DNA from: Mycobacterium sp.
Lineage (GTDB): Bacteria > Actinomycetota > Actinomycetes > Mycobacteriales > Mycobacteriaceae
Direction: 5' to 3'
Length of the DNA stretch: 64,000 nucleotides
Assembly (NCBI GenBank): GCA_025965895.1
Contig: JAOPWC010000174.1
Location: 1-64,000, forward strand
In this document: one piece after another, positions 1 to 7,433 of the stretch
Layout of the letters: each line of letters starts with the position of its first letter
How positions within the stretch are numbered: the first letter of the stretch is position 1
Program-made: the position numbers and the translations under genes
Notes under the pieces: model-generated
The model's input: the letters and a program-made list of their open reading frames with translations, nothing else
Database searches by the model: none
Told to the model about the DNA's origin: nothing

Positions 1-67
1 GCTTGCCCACATCAGAGGGCATCACCGATTCGACAGCCGCCCAGAACTCATCAGAAATCACACCCAT
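1..67 (-). CDS. IS5-family transposase, N-terminal fragment (runs off window)
   Basis: Only the first 22 codons are present, starting MGVISDEFWAAVESVMPSD and continuing past the left edge. This is the characteristic opening (DUF4096-type helix) of IS5-family transposases in actinobacteria. The catalytic DDE residues lie outside the window, so intactness cannot be judged. The ATG at 67 is 56 bases from the presumed element end, a normal spacing. Confidence 0.7.
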   Translation of the reverse strand, partial: MGVISDEFWAAVESVMPSDVGK

Positions 68-126
68 TCGCGTCACCGGTCAATCATCGCCGGTCAACGC
101 CTTCCCATTCGGGAGACACGCCCTAG
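1..126 (-). mobile_element. IS5-type insertion sequence, left end only
   Basis: The first ~120 bases read, on the minus strand, as the start of an IS5-family element: a probable terminal repeat (GGGCGTGTCTCCCGAATGGG, 103-122), a short leader, then the transposase start at 67. The element meets the neighbouring gene at a CTAG tetranucleotide (123-126), a target many IS5-type elements duplicate, and the neighbour's TAG stop lies within it. The rest of the element lies outside the window, so the other repeat and the duplicated target cannot be checked. The terminal-repeat assignment is inferred from position and resemblance. Confidence 0.6.
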
Positions 127-1187
127 CTCGTGCCGAGCAGCCGGGGATGCGCGCGCCCCGCGACCAGCGGTAGCTCCAGTGACGTCACGATTCCGGGGGG
201 TGCGGCACACACGTAGGGCACCGAGTTGACGCAATGTGCGGCTGTGGCAACGATTCCCGGGTTGCTGGCCAGCCCTTCCTCGACCGTCTCGGGCTGCCAG
301 CCCTTGATCGTCGCGAACGCGCCCGGGTTGCCCTTCACCTCGATTTCAAAGCGCTCGCCCTGACGGCCGAACGTCCACGGCGGGTCCAGGTTCGCCTCAC
401 CCATCAGCCAGTGCACGCCGATGCGAACGACCACCTCGTCGTCGACGAAGGCCTCCCAGTGGAAGCGCTGGCCGGCCACCTTTCCCGGCTCGATGCGGCC
501 GATCGGCGAGTCGATCGGCGCGGTGGCCACCGCGACGCCGTGCAGGGTCTTGACTTCGGCTCTTCCCGTCAACCTCAGCGCGTCCAGGACCATCGCCATC
601 GACTGATTGAAGCCGCCGGTCAGAAGTTTCAGCATCGGGCCCTTTTCGGCCTCCTCCGGTGTGCCGCCGAAGCACATGATCCACCGCACCACGTCCGGCG
701 CGCCGTATGTCCTGATGTCCGAATACTCCTCGGCACGCACGAATGTCACCGCCGACGACATCGCCGACAGCATCAGCGGGAACGTCTCGGTCACCCCGCC
801 GGGGTTAATTCCCGTGCCGTGGAGGCTCACCTTGCCGTCCGCGCACGCGACGGCCAGCGGAGCGGCTTCGCGGTCCGACGGGTAGAACCACCCGACGGGC
901 GTCACGACGTTCTTCCCCGACCGCAGCAGCGCGGCCACCTCCTCCGGGTTGGGCATCAGCGGGGCGTATACCACCGCGTCGGCCTCGGCCGCGAGGATGT
1001 CGTCCATGTTCGACGTCGCCGTCACCCCAAGCGTCGATGTGCCGATGATCTCGCCAACGTCCTTGCCGTGTTTATCCTTCGAGTGCACCCAACAACCCGT
1101 CAACTCCAGCTCCGGATGCTTGAGGACGCAATCGATCGCCGCCTTCCCCACTGATCCCGTCGCCCACTGAATCACCCGCAATGCCAT
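123..1187 (-). CDS. NAD(P)-binding DapB-fold oxidoreductase
   Basis: This 354-residue protein opens with a Rossmann segment (VIQWATGSVGKAAI) followed by the dihydrodipicolinate reductase N-terminal fold. Mycobacteria carry many paralogues annotated as DapB-N or NAD(P)H-dependent amine dehydrogenase-like proteins. They are longer than true DapB (about 245 residues), and the C-terminal half differs, so a role in lysine biosynthesis is unlikely and the substrate is unknown. A GAGGAG Shine-Dalgarno sequence about 7 bases before the ATG supports the start. The TAG stop lies in the CTAG that borders the IS5-type element, so the insertion abuts the end of the gene. If the stop was supplied or altered by the insertion, a few C-terminal residues could be non-native, but the length is normal for the family. 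Confidence 0.75.
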   Translation of the reverse strand: MALRVIQWATGSVGKAAIDCVLKHPELELTGCWVHSKDKHGKDVGEIIGTSTLGVTATSNMDDILAAEADAVVYAPLMPNPEEVAALLRSGKNVVTPVGWFYPSDREAAPLAVACADGKVSLHGTGINPGGVTETFPLMLSAMSSAVTFVRAEEYSDIRTYGAPDVVRWIMCFGGTPEEAEKGPMLKLLTGGFNQSMAMVLDALRLTGRAEVKTLHGVAVATAPIDSPIGRIEPGKVAGQRFHWEAFVDDEVVVRIGVHWLMGEANLDPPWTFGRQGERFEIEVKGNPGAFATIKGWQPETVEEGLASNPGIVATAAHCVNSVPYVCAAPPGIVTSLELPLVAGRAHPRLLGTS

Positions 1188-1500
1188 GCCCAGCTCCTCT
1201 GCCGACCGGCCGACGACGTCGGCGATGTGGACGAATCTAATGTGTGAACATGAGCCTCGGTCCAGGGTGCTTCGACTTCACCTCGTGCCGGAGGCTCTCA
1301 AGAGCCACCGCGAGCCGACGCCCGCTTGGACGCCCGGTGGCTGCGTCCCGGCCGCGAAACCTGGGCCAACGTTGCCGTCCCGGCTGGTGAATCAACGCGA
1401 GCGTCGCGGAATTGATCGAATCCGGCCGGACGCAGAGAAGTCGCTTGCGGTTGATCCTTTACGCTGGCGCTGCCACTAGTCATCGGAGAGGGAAACGACC
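1188..1500. other. Non-coding stretch, nothing recognised
   Basis: About 310 bases upstream of the DapB-fold gene and of the decayed gene at 1501. No frame has a convincing product. It must hold the minus-strand promoter for the oxidoreductase; no clear -10/-35 pair stood out. A GGAGAGG just before 1501 is the ribosome-binding site of the following relic. Confidence 0.5.
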
Positions 1501-1823
1501 ATGGCGTGGTGTCTCCCGTTACAAGGCCCGACGCATCGCACGAACGAGTCAACGGTGTACCAGCTCGCCGACTCCGCGAATATCGCGCGGCTGCAGCAGC
1601 AGATGTTGGAAGAACCGCGATCGGTGGCGTGGTCTCCGTGCCGGCAGTGTTTGGAAACCAGCAGAAGACAATGACGCTCTAAATTCGGCCGTCTGCCCGG
1701 GGGCTGTGGACTCTCTACCAACTGACTGACGAGGAACGAAAAGACCTGCCGAGCGGGAACGCATTCCTTGAAGCGCTCACTGAGGCGGTTCGCCAGCAGC
1801 AAGAGGGGCAGCCCCTGCGGTGA
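1501..1823 (+). pseudogene. Decayed small gene (~105 codons), frameshift plus stop
   Basis: Joining two frames gives one plausible small protein. The first frame starts at ATG 1501 after GGAGAGG and reads STVYQLADSANIARLQQQML. The next frame continues with GGVVSVPAVFGNQQKTMTL, hits an in-frame TAA near 1680, and resumes as LWTLYQLTDEERKDLPSGN to a TGA at 1821-1823. Alternating charged and hydrophobic stretches and the consistent order argue for a once-intact gene of about 100-110 residues with one frameshift (around 1605-1625) and one nonsense codon. I do not recognise the family. The lesions sit between an IS element and the antigen 85 gene. Sequencing error could explain one lesion but less easily both. 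Confidence 0.55.
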
Positions 1824-1918
1824 CGGGGTGATCGTCAGCGAACACCTCGATAACAACGCGATCACGGCCCGCGTGGAGAAGCCCCGCACAGCCGTCGGGC
1901 TGCTAGCTTGCCGATGGC

Positions 1919-2947
1919 ATGGCATTTCACAGATGGGGCCTGGTTGCGGTGGTGGGATTCGTTCGGAAGGCACGGGATGCGGGGGGACGCCGGCTGGCGA
2001 TCGCCGCGTTGGTAGCCGCGGTCCTGCCAGGCGTGGTCGGCATCACCGGGTTGTCCCCTACCGCTGCGGCGTTCTCCCGAAAGGGGCTACCCGTCGAGCA
2101 ATTGGATGTGCCTTCCCCGTCGATGGCACGCAACATCCGGATCGAGTTTCAGGGGGGCGGCCCGCACGGCCTCTACCTGCTCGATGGCTTACGGGCCCAG
2201 GATGACTTCAGCGGTTGGGACATCAATACCGCGGCGTTTGAGTGGTTTTACCGGGCCGGTCTGTCGGTCGTCATGCCCGTCGGTGGGCAGTCCAGCTTCT
2301 ACACCGACTGGTACCAGCCGGCCGCGGGCAGCGATGGGACGTTGACCTATAAATGGGAAACCTTCTTGACCCAGGAGCTGCCGGCTTGGCTGGCGGCGAA
2401 CCGCAGCATGGATCCGAACAGCAACGCCGTGGTGGGCCTGTCGATGTCGGGGAGCGCCGCCTTGACACTGGCGGTCTGGCACCCCGCGCAGTTCATCTTC
2501 GCGGGCTCCCTGTCGGGCTTCCTGAATCCGTCAGAGGGTTTGTGGCCCACAATGATCGGCCTGGCAATGAAGGACGCCGGCGGCTACAACGCCGCCGCCA
2601 TGTGGGGTCCGGCGAGCGACCCGGCCTGGCGGCGTAATGATCCGATGGTCAACATCGGCGCGCTGGTATCCAACGGCACTGCGGTATGGGTCTACTGCGG
2701 CAGCGGAGCGCCGTCGGACCTTGACGCTGACGCCAACGGTGGCAGCCTCTTCAGCGCGCAATTCCTCGAGGACATCACGCTCAGCACGAACAAGACGTTC
2801 CAGCAGAAGTACGCCGCGGCGGGCGGCAGAAACGGGGTGTTCAATTTCCCGACCAGCGGCACCCACAGCTGGGGCTATTGGGGTTCCCAGCTCCAGGCGA
2901 TGAAGCCGGACCTACTCCGCGTTTTGGGCGCTACTCCCCCCGGCTGA
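1919..2947 (+). CDS. Antigen 85-family mycolyltransferase/esterase
   Basis: The 342-residue product is a secreted alpha/beta-hydrolase of the Ag85 (FbpA/B/C) family, which moves mycolates from trehalose monomycolate to arabinogalactan or another trehalose molecule in the cell envelope. An N-terminal hydrophobic segment (residues ~25-50) ending in small residues is a likely signal peptide. Diagnostic features are the fibronectin/substrate region (QGGGPHGLYLLDGL), the nucleophile motif GLSMSGSAA (Ser175), FLED for the family Glu, and GTHSWGYWG carrying the catalytic His, all in the usual order. The usual HSWEYWG is HSWGYWG here, a small departure. The DWYQ and QELPAWL stretches also match the family. 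It stands alone. Which Fbp paralogue it is cannot be told without alignment, so no symbol is given. Confidence 0.88.
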   Translation: MAFHRWGLVAVVGFVRKARDAGGRRLAIAALVAAVLPGVVGITGLSPTAAAFSRKGLPVEQLDVPSPSMARNIRIEFQGGGPHGLYLLDGLRAQDDFSGWDINTAAFEWFYRAGLSVVMPVGGQSSFYTDWYQPAAGSDGTLTYKWETFLTQELPAWLAANRSMDPNSNAVVGLSMSGSAALTLAVWHPAQFIFAGSLSGFLNPSEGLWPTMIGLAMKDAGGYNAAAMWGPASDPAWRRNDPMVNIGALVSNGTAVWVYCGSGAPSDLDADANGGSLFSAQFLEDITLSTNKTFQQKYAAAGGRNGVFNFPTSGTHSWGYWGSQLQAMKPDLLRVLGATPPG

Positions 2948-3097
2948 GCAGGACGGGCAGCGCAGCCTAGCCGGTGCACCGGGCCACTCTTCGTTCCCTC
3001 ACCTCCACCACCGCCGTGCCCACCAGCCCGCAGATAAATCCGCCGTACCAGTGCGGATGTGTTCGCGAGACATCCGGCTTCTCTTTTCCGCTGCCGT

Positions 3098-3103
3098 TAG
3101 GGT
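3098..3103 (+). promoter_or_regulatory. Probable -10 (TAGGGT) for leaderless crotonase-family transcript
   Basis: A TANNNT-type -10 hexamer ends six bases before the ATG at 3110, and there is no Shine-Dalgarno sequence. This geometry is typical of mycobacterial leaderless mRNAs, and it supports the chosen start. Confidence 0.45.
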
Positions 3104-3109
3104 TGAGCG

Positions 3110-3874
3110 ATGCAACACCCTGAGACCGACCACGTCCTCTACGACGTGGACGAGCACGTCGCATTGATCACCGTCAACGATCCCGACCGCCGCAACGCCG
3201 TGACCGATGAGATCAGTGCAGGGTTGCGCGCGGCGGTGCAACGCGCCGACACCGATCCCCAGGTACACGCGGTGGTGGTCACCGGCGCCGGCACGGCGTT
3301 CTGCGCCGGCGCCGACCTCGGGGCTCTTGGCAACGCCGCCGAAGACGGCCTGCCCCGGCTCTATGACGGCTTTCTGGCCGTCGCCGACTGCGTGCTGCCC
3401 ACCGTCGCCGCGGTGAACGGGCCGGCAGTGGGAGCGGGACTGAACCTGGCGCTGGCCTGCGATGTGCGGATCGCGGGGCCTGACGCGTTGTTCGACGCCC
3501 GTTTTCAGAAGCTCGGCATCCACCCCGGTGGGGGTATGACGTGGATGCTCCAGCGCGCAGCGGGGCCGGAGGTCGCGCGAGCCGCGCTGCTGTTCGGCAT
3601 GCGCTTCGACGCAGCGGGTGCGGTTCGGCACGGGGTCGCGCTGGCGCTGGCCGACGATCCGGTAGCGGCGGCAACGCAGCTCGCGGCCGGTCCCGCAGCC
3701 GCCCCCCGTGACGTCGTGATCGCCACGAAGGCCACGATGCGCGCGACGATGAGCCCGGGAGCGATCGACTCAGAGCAGCACGCGTCCGCCGTCCGCGCTG
3801 AGCTCGGCCCACAAGCCGAATCCATCAGATCGCCGGCATTCAAAGAACGACTGGCGGCGGCACGGCACCGTTAG
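3110..3874 (+). CDS. Enoyl-CoA hydratase/isomerase (crotonase) family protein
   Basis: The 254 residues show the crotonase fold: a CoA-binding and oxyanion-hole segment around FCAGADLGAL (residues ~64-73) and a second oxyanion element in GPAVGAGLNLALACDVRIA. Classical hydratases use two glutamates, one in GGGCE and one in the following PE motif. Here the aligned positions are Asn (in AGLNLAL) and Phe (in ARFQKLG). A standard hydratase mechanism is therefore doubtful, and an isomerase, hydrolase or non-catalytic acyl-CoA binding role is as likely. It converges on bkdC, with one base between the stops. A TAGGGT six bases before the ATG suggests a leaderless transcript. The position just outside the branched-chain degradation genes hints at acyl-CoA metabolism, but this is inference. 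Confidence 0.8.
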   Translation: MQHPETDHVLYDVDEHVALITVNDPDRRNAVTDEISAGLRAAVQRADTDPQVHAVVVTGAGTAFCAGADLGALGNAAEDGLPRLYDGFLAVADCVLPTVAAVNGPAVGAGLNLALACDVRIAGPDALFDARFQKLGIHPGGGMTWMLQRAAGPEVARAALLFGMRFDAAGAVRHGVALALADDPVAAATQLAAGPAAAPRDVVIATKATMRATMSPGAIDSEQHASAVRAELGPQAESIRSPAFKERLAAARHR

Positions 3875-3875
3875 C

Positions 3876-5039
3876 TCACAGGTCGAGCAGCGACGTCTCC
3901 GGCGACTCGATGAGTTCCCGCAGTTGACAAAGAAATTCGGCCACCTCGGCGCCGTCGGCGATGCGGTGGTCGAATGCGCATGTCAACGTCATGGTGGGGC
4001 GGGCGATCACCACGCCGTCGACCACAACGGCGCGTTCCCTGAGCGCGCCCATCCCTAAGATCGCCGCCTCGGGATAGTTGATCACCGGCACGCCGTCGTC
4101 GAGCCCGAGCGCCCCGAAATTCGACACCGTGAACGTCGACCCCTGCAGCTCGGCGGGCGTCAGACTGCCGTTCCGTGCGCCAGCGATCAACGCGGCCACA
4201 TGCTCTGCCAGCTGACGCGTCGTCATCGCCTGGGCATCGCCGACCACCGGAACCAGCAGCCCGCGGTCGGTCGCGACCGCGAAGCCCAGATGGACTGAGC
4301 GATGCGTGTGGACGTGCGGACCGTTCGCCGAGTCCACCCACGTCGAGTTCAGCAGCGGATGGTGGGTCAGCGCGATGGTCAACAGGCGCGCCGTCAGCAC
4401 AAACGGGCTCACGTCGTGCCCGGCGGCCGAGAACCGGTCCCGCAGTCGTAGCAGCCCGCTGCCGTCGACGTGCACGCTCGCGTGGGCATCCGGAATGTTG
4501 CGTCGCGCCAACGTCATTCGCTCCGCCATTCGGGCCCGTACACCCTGCACGGGAACCGCATGATCGCTTCTTGACGCAGCCAAGACGTCTTCGCGGGTGA
4601 TGATGCCGTCGGCGCCCGAACCCGGTTGCAGCGCCTCCAAATCGAGATGCAGGTCGGACGCCAGTTTGCGGACGGCCGGCGCGGCACGCGCTCTGCTGGA
4701 TCGCCTGCTGGTGTCGAAGCCGTCGTCGGCGCCATAACCGACGAGCACCGGTGCGCGGGCATGTGTGCCGTTGGCTGTGGCGGGCTGCGTGTCGATGCGC
4801 ACGAGCAACGAGCCGACGGCCAGCGTGTCGCCCTCGGCGCCGCGAAGGTCGACGACACGGCCCGCGTACGGGCTGGGGATTTCGACTTGCGCCTTCGCCG
4901 TCTCCAGGCAGCACAGCGGCTGATTGAGCTCGACATCCTCGCCCACCGCGACGTTCCAGCTCACGACCGTTGCCTCGGCCAGGCCTTCACCCAGATCGGG
5001 AACGAGGAAATCCTTGATGCGATCGTCGGTCACGGGCAC
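3876..5039 (-). CDS. bkdC: Branched-chain 2-oxoacid dehydrogenase E2 (dihydrolipoyl acyltransferase)
   Basis: This is the E2 core of the branched-chain keto-acid dehydrogenase complex, which passes acyl groups from E1 via lipoyl-lysine to CoA. Residues 1-~90 form the lipoyl domain, with the attachment Lys49 in ETAKAQVEI. A peripheral subunit-binding domain follows around 125-165 (AVRKLASDLHLDLEALQPG), then the acyltransferase domain with the catalytic DHRIADG near the C-terminus. Only one lipoyl domain is present and the length (387) suits a Bkd-type E2. It is the last gene of the minus-strand cluster bkdA-bkdB-bkdC and its start overlaps the end of bkdB by 10 bases, so translation is probably coupled. 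In M. tuberculosis the same trio (Rv2497c-Rv2495c) handles keto acids from Leu, Ile and Val. Confidence 0.9.
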   Translation of the reverse strand: MPVTDDRIKDFLVPDLGEGLAEATVVSWNVAVGEDVELNQPLCCLETAKAQVEIPSPYAGRVVDLRGAEGDTLAVGSLLVRIDTQPATANGTHARAPVLVGYGADDGFDTSRRSSRARAAPAVRKLASDLHLDLEALQPGSGADGIITREDVLAASRSDHAVPVQGVRARMAERMTLARRNIPDAHASVHVDGSGLLRLRDRFSAAGHDVSPFVLTARLLTIALTHHPLLNSTWVDSANGPHVHTHRSVHLGFAVATDRGLLVPVVGDAQAMTTRQLAEHVAALIAGARNGSLTPAELQGSTFTVSNFGALGLDDGVPVINYPEAAILGMGALRERAVVVDGVVIARPTMTLTCAFDHRIADGAEVAEFLCQLRELIESPETSLLDL

Positions 5040-6085
5040 TCCAACGTCTTCTCGATGCAGTCGAGGAGGCGATCCGGACCCGGCAGCCAGAGCTTCTCCA
5101 ACCGCGCCGGCGGGTAGGGAGTGTCAAAGCCGGTGGCGCGCAGCACCGGAGCCCGCAGGTCGTAGAACAGCTCTTCGTTGATGCGGGCGACCAATTCGGC
5201 TCCGAACCCAAGGGTCCGCGGCCCTTCGTGCATCACCACCGCGCGACCGGTCTTGCGGATCGATCCGGCGACGGTTTCGAAGTCCAGCGGGTTCAGCGAG
5301 CGCAGGTCGACGACCTCGACGTCCCAGCCGCGGGACGCGGCGGCCAGGTCGGCGGCGTGCAGTGCGGTGCCGACGAGGCCGCCGTACGTCAAGACCGACG
5401 CATCGCCGCCCTGTCGGCGGATCGACGCGCGCCCGATCGCCGCGGCCGGCGTCGTGGTGTCGACGGCCTCGCGCGTCCAGTAGCGCCGTTTGGGTTCAAG
5501 GCAGATGACCGGATCGCGGCTCGCGATCGCGTGCCGCAGCAGCCAGTACGCATCCGATGGTGTTGACGGCACCACCACTTTCAGCCCGGCTGTGTGCAGC
5601 CAGTATGTTTCCGTGGATTCGGAATGGTGTTCGACGGCGCCGATGCCCCCGAACGACGGAATGCGCAGTGTGATCGGCATATCGATTTCGCCGTGGCTGC
5701 GCATCCGGTACTTCGCGAGATGGCTCACGATCTGGTCGAACGCCGGATAGGAGAAGCCGTCGAACTGGATCTCCGGTACCGGGACGAAGCCGCGCAACGC
5801 CAGCCCGATCGCGATGCCGACGATCGCGGACTCCGCCAGCGGTGTGTCGAAACATCTTTGGTCTCCGAAGGTTTCGGCCAACGCCTCGGTCACTCGGAAT
5901 ACCCCGCCGAGCCGCGCCACGTCTTCCCCGAAGACGAGCACCCGTTCGTCGGCCGCCATCGAGTCGTGCAACGCTCGGTTGATCGCCTGCACCATCGTCA
6001 GATGCCCGGTCTCCGGCACCGCGGTCAGCATCGGGCCCGTCGGTTCCGGCGTATCCGCCGGCCGTTCGACGATCTGCGTCATCAC
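5030..6085 (-). CDS. bkdB: Branched-chain 2-oxoacid dehydrogenase E1 beta subunit
   Basis: The 351-residue protein is the beta subunit of the thiamine-diphosphate-dependent E1. It carries the transketolase central (Pyr) domain in the first ~200 residues (VFGEDVARLGGVF, DTPLAESAIVGIAIGLAL) and the transketolase C-terminal domain after about residue 210 (LTYGGLVGTALHAADLAA, PRTLGFGAEL). The E1 beta glutamate that activates TPP is expected in the early GED/PLAES region. It partners the alpha subunit encoded just upstream; the two genes overlap by four bases (ATGA at 6082-6085), and this gene also overlaps bkdC. The first ~20 residues are proline/threonine-rich. No catalytic domain appears to be missing. 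Confidence 0.9.
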   Translation of the reverse strand: MMTQIVERPADTPEPTGPMLTAVPETGHLTMVQAINRALHDSMAADERVLVFGEDVARLGGVFRVTEALAETFGDQRCFDTPLAESAIVGIAIGLALRGFVPVPEIQFDGFSYPAFDQIVSHLAKYRMRSHGEIDMPITLRIPSFGGIGAVEHHSESTETYWLHTAGLKVVVPSTPSDAYWLLRHAIASRDPVICLEPKRRYWTREAVDTTTPAAAIGRASIRRQGGDASVLTYGGLVGTALHAADLAAASRGWDVEVVDLRSLNPLDFETVAGSIRKTGRAVVMHEGPRTLGFGAELVARINEELFYDLRAPVLRATGFDTPYPPARLEKLWLPGPDRLLDCIEKTLECP

Positions 6086-7164
6086 GGCTCCTTCGCCAGC
6101 TCGGCGCGCAACTCATGGCGCTGCGCCGCCACGTTGGGAGTGATTTCGGCATAGGTGCTGTCGAACAGCTCAGCCACGTCGGGGTCGGGGGCGGTGAGCA
6201 CCGCCTGCCGCAATTCGCTGCACATCCGCGACGAGCGCGCCGCGACCCGATGCTCCAGCCGCTCGGTGAACAGACCAAGGTGCCGCAAGTAGGCGGTGTA
6301 GCGGGGAATGGGGTCCAACGCCTGCCATCGCTCCAGTTCCTGCTGCGACCGGTAGCGGGTCGGATCATCGGAGGTGGTGTGGGCACCCAGCCGGTACGTA
6401 ACCGCCTCGATCAGCGTCGGGCCACCCCCATCACGGGCCCGCGCGGCGGCCTCGGCCATCACGGCATAGCAGGCCAGCGGATCGTTGCCGTCGACCCGCA
6501 CGCCCGGGATCCCGTACGCGACGGCGCGGTGGGCGATCGAGGGCGCGGCCAGTTGCCGGCTGACCGGCACCGAGATCGCCCACTGGTTGTTTTGCACCCA
6601 GAACACGCACGGCGTGCCGAACACCGAGGCGAGATTCAGTGCTTCGTGCGCGTCACCGGTGCTCGTGGCCCCGTCACCGAGGAATGCCACGGTGACGGAT
6701 TCCTCGCCGAGCCGCTGGGCGGCCATCGCCGCCCCTACCGCGTGCAATCCCTGCGTCCCGATCGGAATGGATATCGGCGCGCAGCGCTTTGCAATGAACC
6801 CTCGACCGCCGTGCCAGTTGCCCCGCCACACCTCGACGATCCGGCCCAGCGGAATCCCGCGCAGCAGCAGCACGCCCAGTTCCCGATATTGCGGAAACAG
6901 CCAATCCGTTTTGCGCACCGCCGCCGCGGCGCCGATCTGCGCGGCCTCCTGCCCTCGGCAGGAGGCGAACAACGCGAGTTCACCCTGCCTCTGCAGGTTG
7001 ACGAGCTCCGCGTCGACGTCGCGGGTCACGACCATCAACTCGTAGAGCCAGCACAGGGTCTCGGTCGGCAGGTCGCGCCGATATCGAGTTTCGGCCGTGG
7101 GCTGCCCATCCGGGGCGATCAGCGTGACCGGTTCCAGATCGACGGTCAATGAGCTCGTCGGCAC
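6082..7164 (-). CDS. bkdA: Branched-chain 2-oxoacid dehydrogenase E1 alpha subunit
   Basis: The alpha subunit of E1 binds thiamine diphosphate and decarboxylates branched-chain 2-oxo acids. The TPP/Mg signature is GDGATSTGDAHEALNLA followed by VFWVQNN. The substrate-loop region TYRLGAHTTSDDPTRYRS is also typical of E1 alpha. An open frame extends to an ATG at 7188, but a GTG at 7164 is preceded by AGGAGG at ideal spacing, so I place the start there (360 residues). It heads the bkd cluster. A CATAAT-like -10 lies about 160 bases upstream. In M. tuberculosis, citE and a MaoC-like gene separate bkdA from fadE19; here a 270-base gap takes their place. Confidence 0.88.
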   Translation of the reverse strand: MPTSSLTVDLEPVTLIAPDGQPTAETRYRRDLPTETLCWLYELMVVTRDVDAELVNLQRQGELALFASCRGQEAAQIGAAAAVRKTDWLFPQYRELGVLLLRGIPLGRIVEVWRGNWHGGRGFIAKRCAPISIPIGTQGLHAVGAAMAAQRLGEESVTVAFLGDGATSTGDAHEALNLASVFGTPCVFWVQNNQWAISVPVSRQLAAPSIAHRAVAYGIPGVRVDGNDPLACYAVMAEAAARARDGGGPTLIEAVTYRLGAHTTSDDPTRYRSQQELERWQALDPIPRYTAYLRHLGLFTERLEHRVAARSSRMCSELRQAVLTAPDPDVAELFDSTYAEITPNVAAQRHELRAELAKEP

Positions 7165-7325
7165 GCCGCCTCCTAGGTCTTCGACCACCGGAGCCGCTGG
7201 GCCGGCGACATCCGGCTGTTGCCGGCGTCACTGCCCGACGGGTCGTAGCAAACCCGTTCGCGCGCCCTCACGGGGCTCGGACGACTCCCTTCAGCCCGGC
7301 CCGCCGAAGCACTGGCGCTGTCCCC

Positions 7326-7331
7326 ATTATG
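7326..7331 (-). promoter_or_regulatory. Candidate -10 (CATAAT) for the bkd cluster
   Basis: On the minus strand CATAAT occurs in the only AT-richer part of the gap between the acyl-CoA dehydrogenase stop and the bkdA start. It leaves a leader of about 155 bases before the AGGAGG-GTG start. No confident -35 is seen. Confidence 0.35.
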
Positions 7332-7433
7332 CGCTCGCTAACTCATATTCCGCGTTGTGCGGACAGCTTGGCCTGCCCGTGTCGCGGGCGGCGGACCGCG
7401 CTCACCTGCGGCGCTCGGATAGCAACCTGGTCG

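Noticed and set aside
234..1154. 306-codon plus-strand ORF
   Set aside because: It lies antisense to the DapB-fold gene and is Arg/His-rich, a GC-rich shadow.
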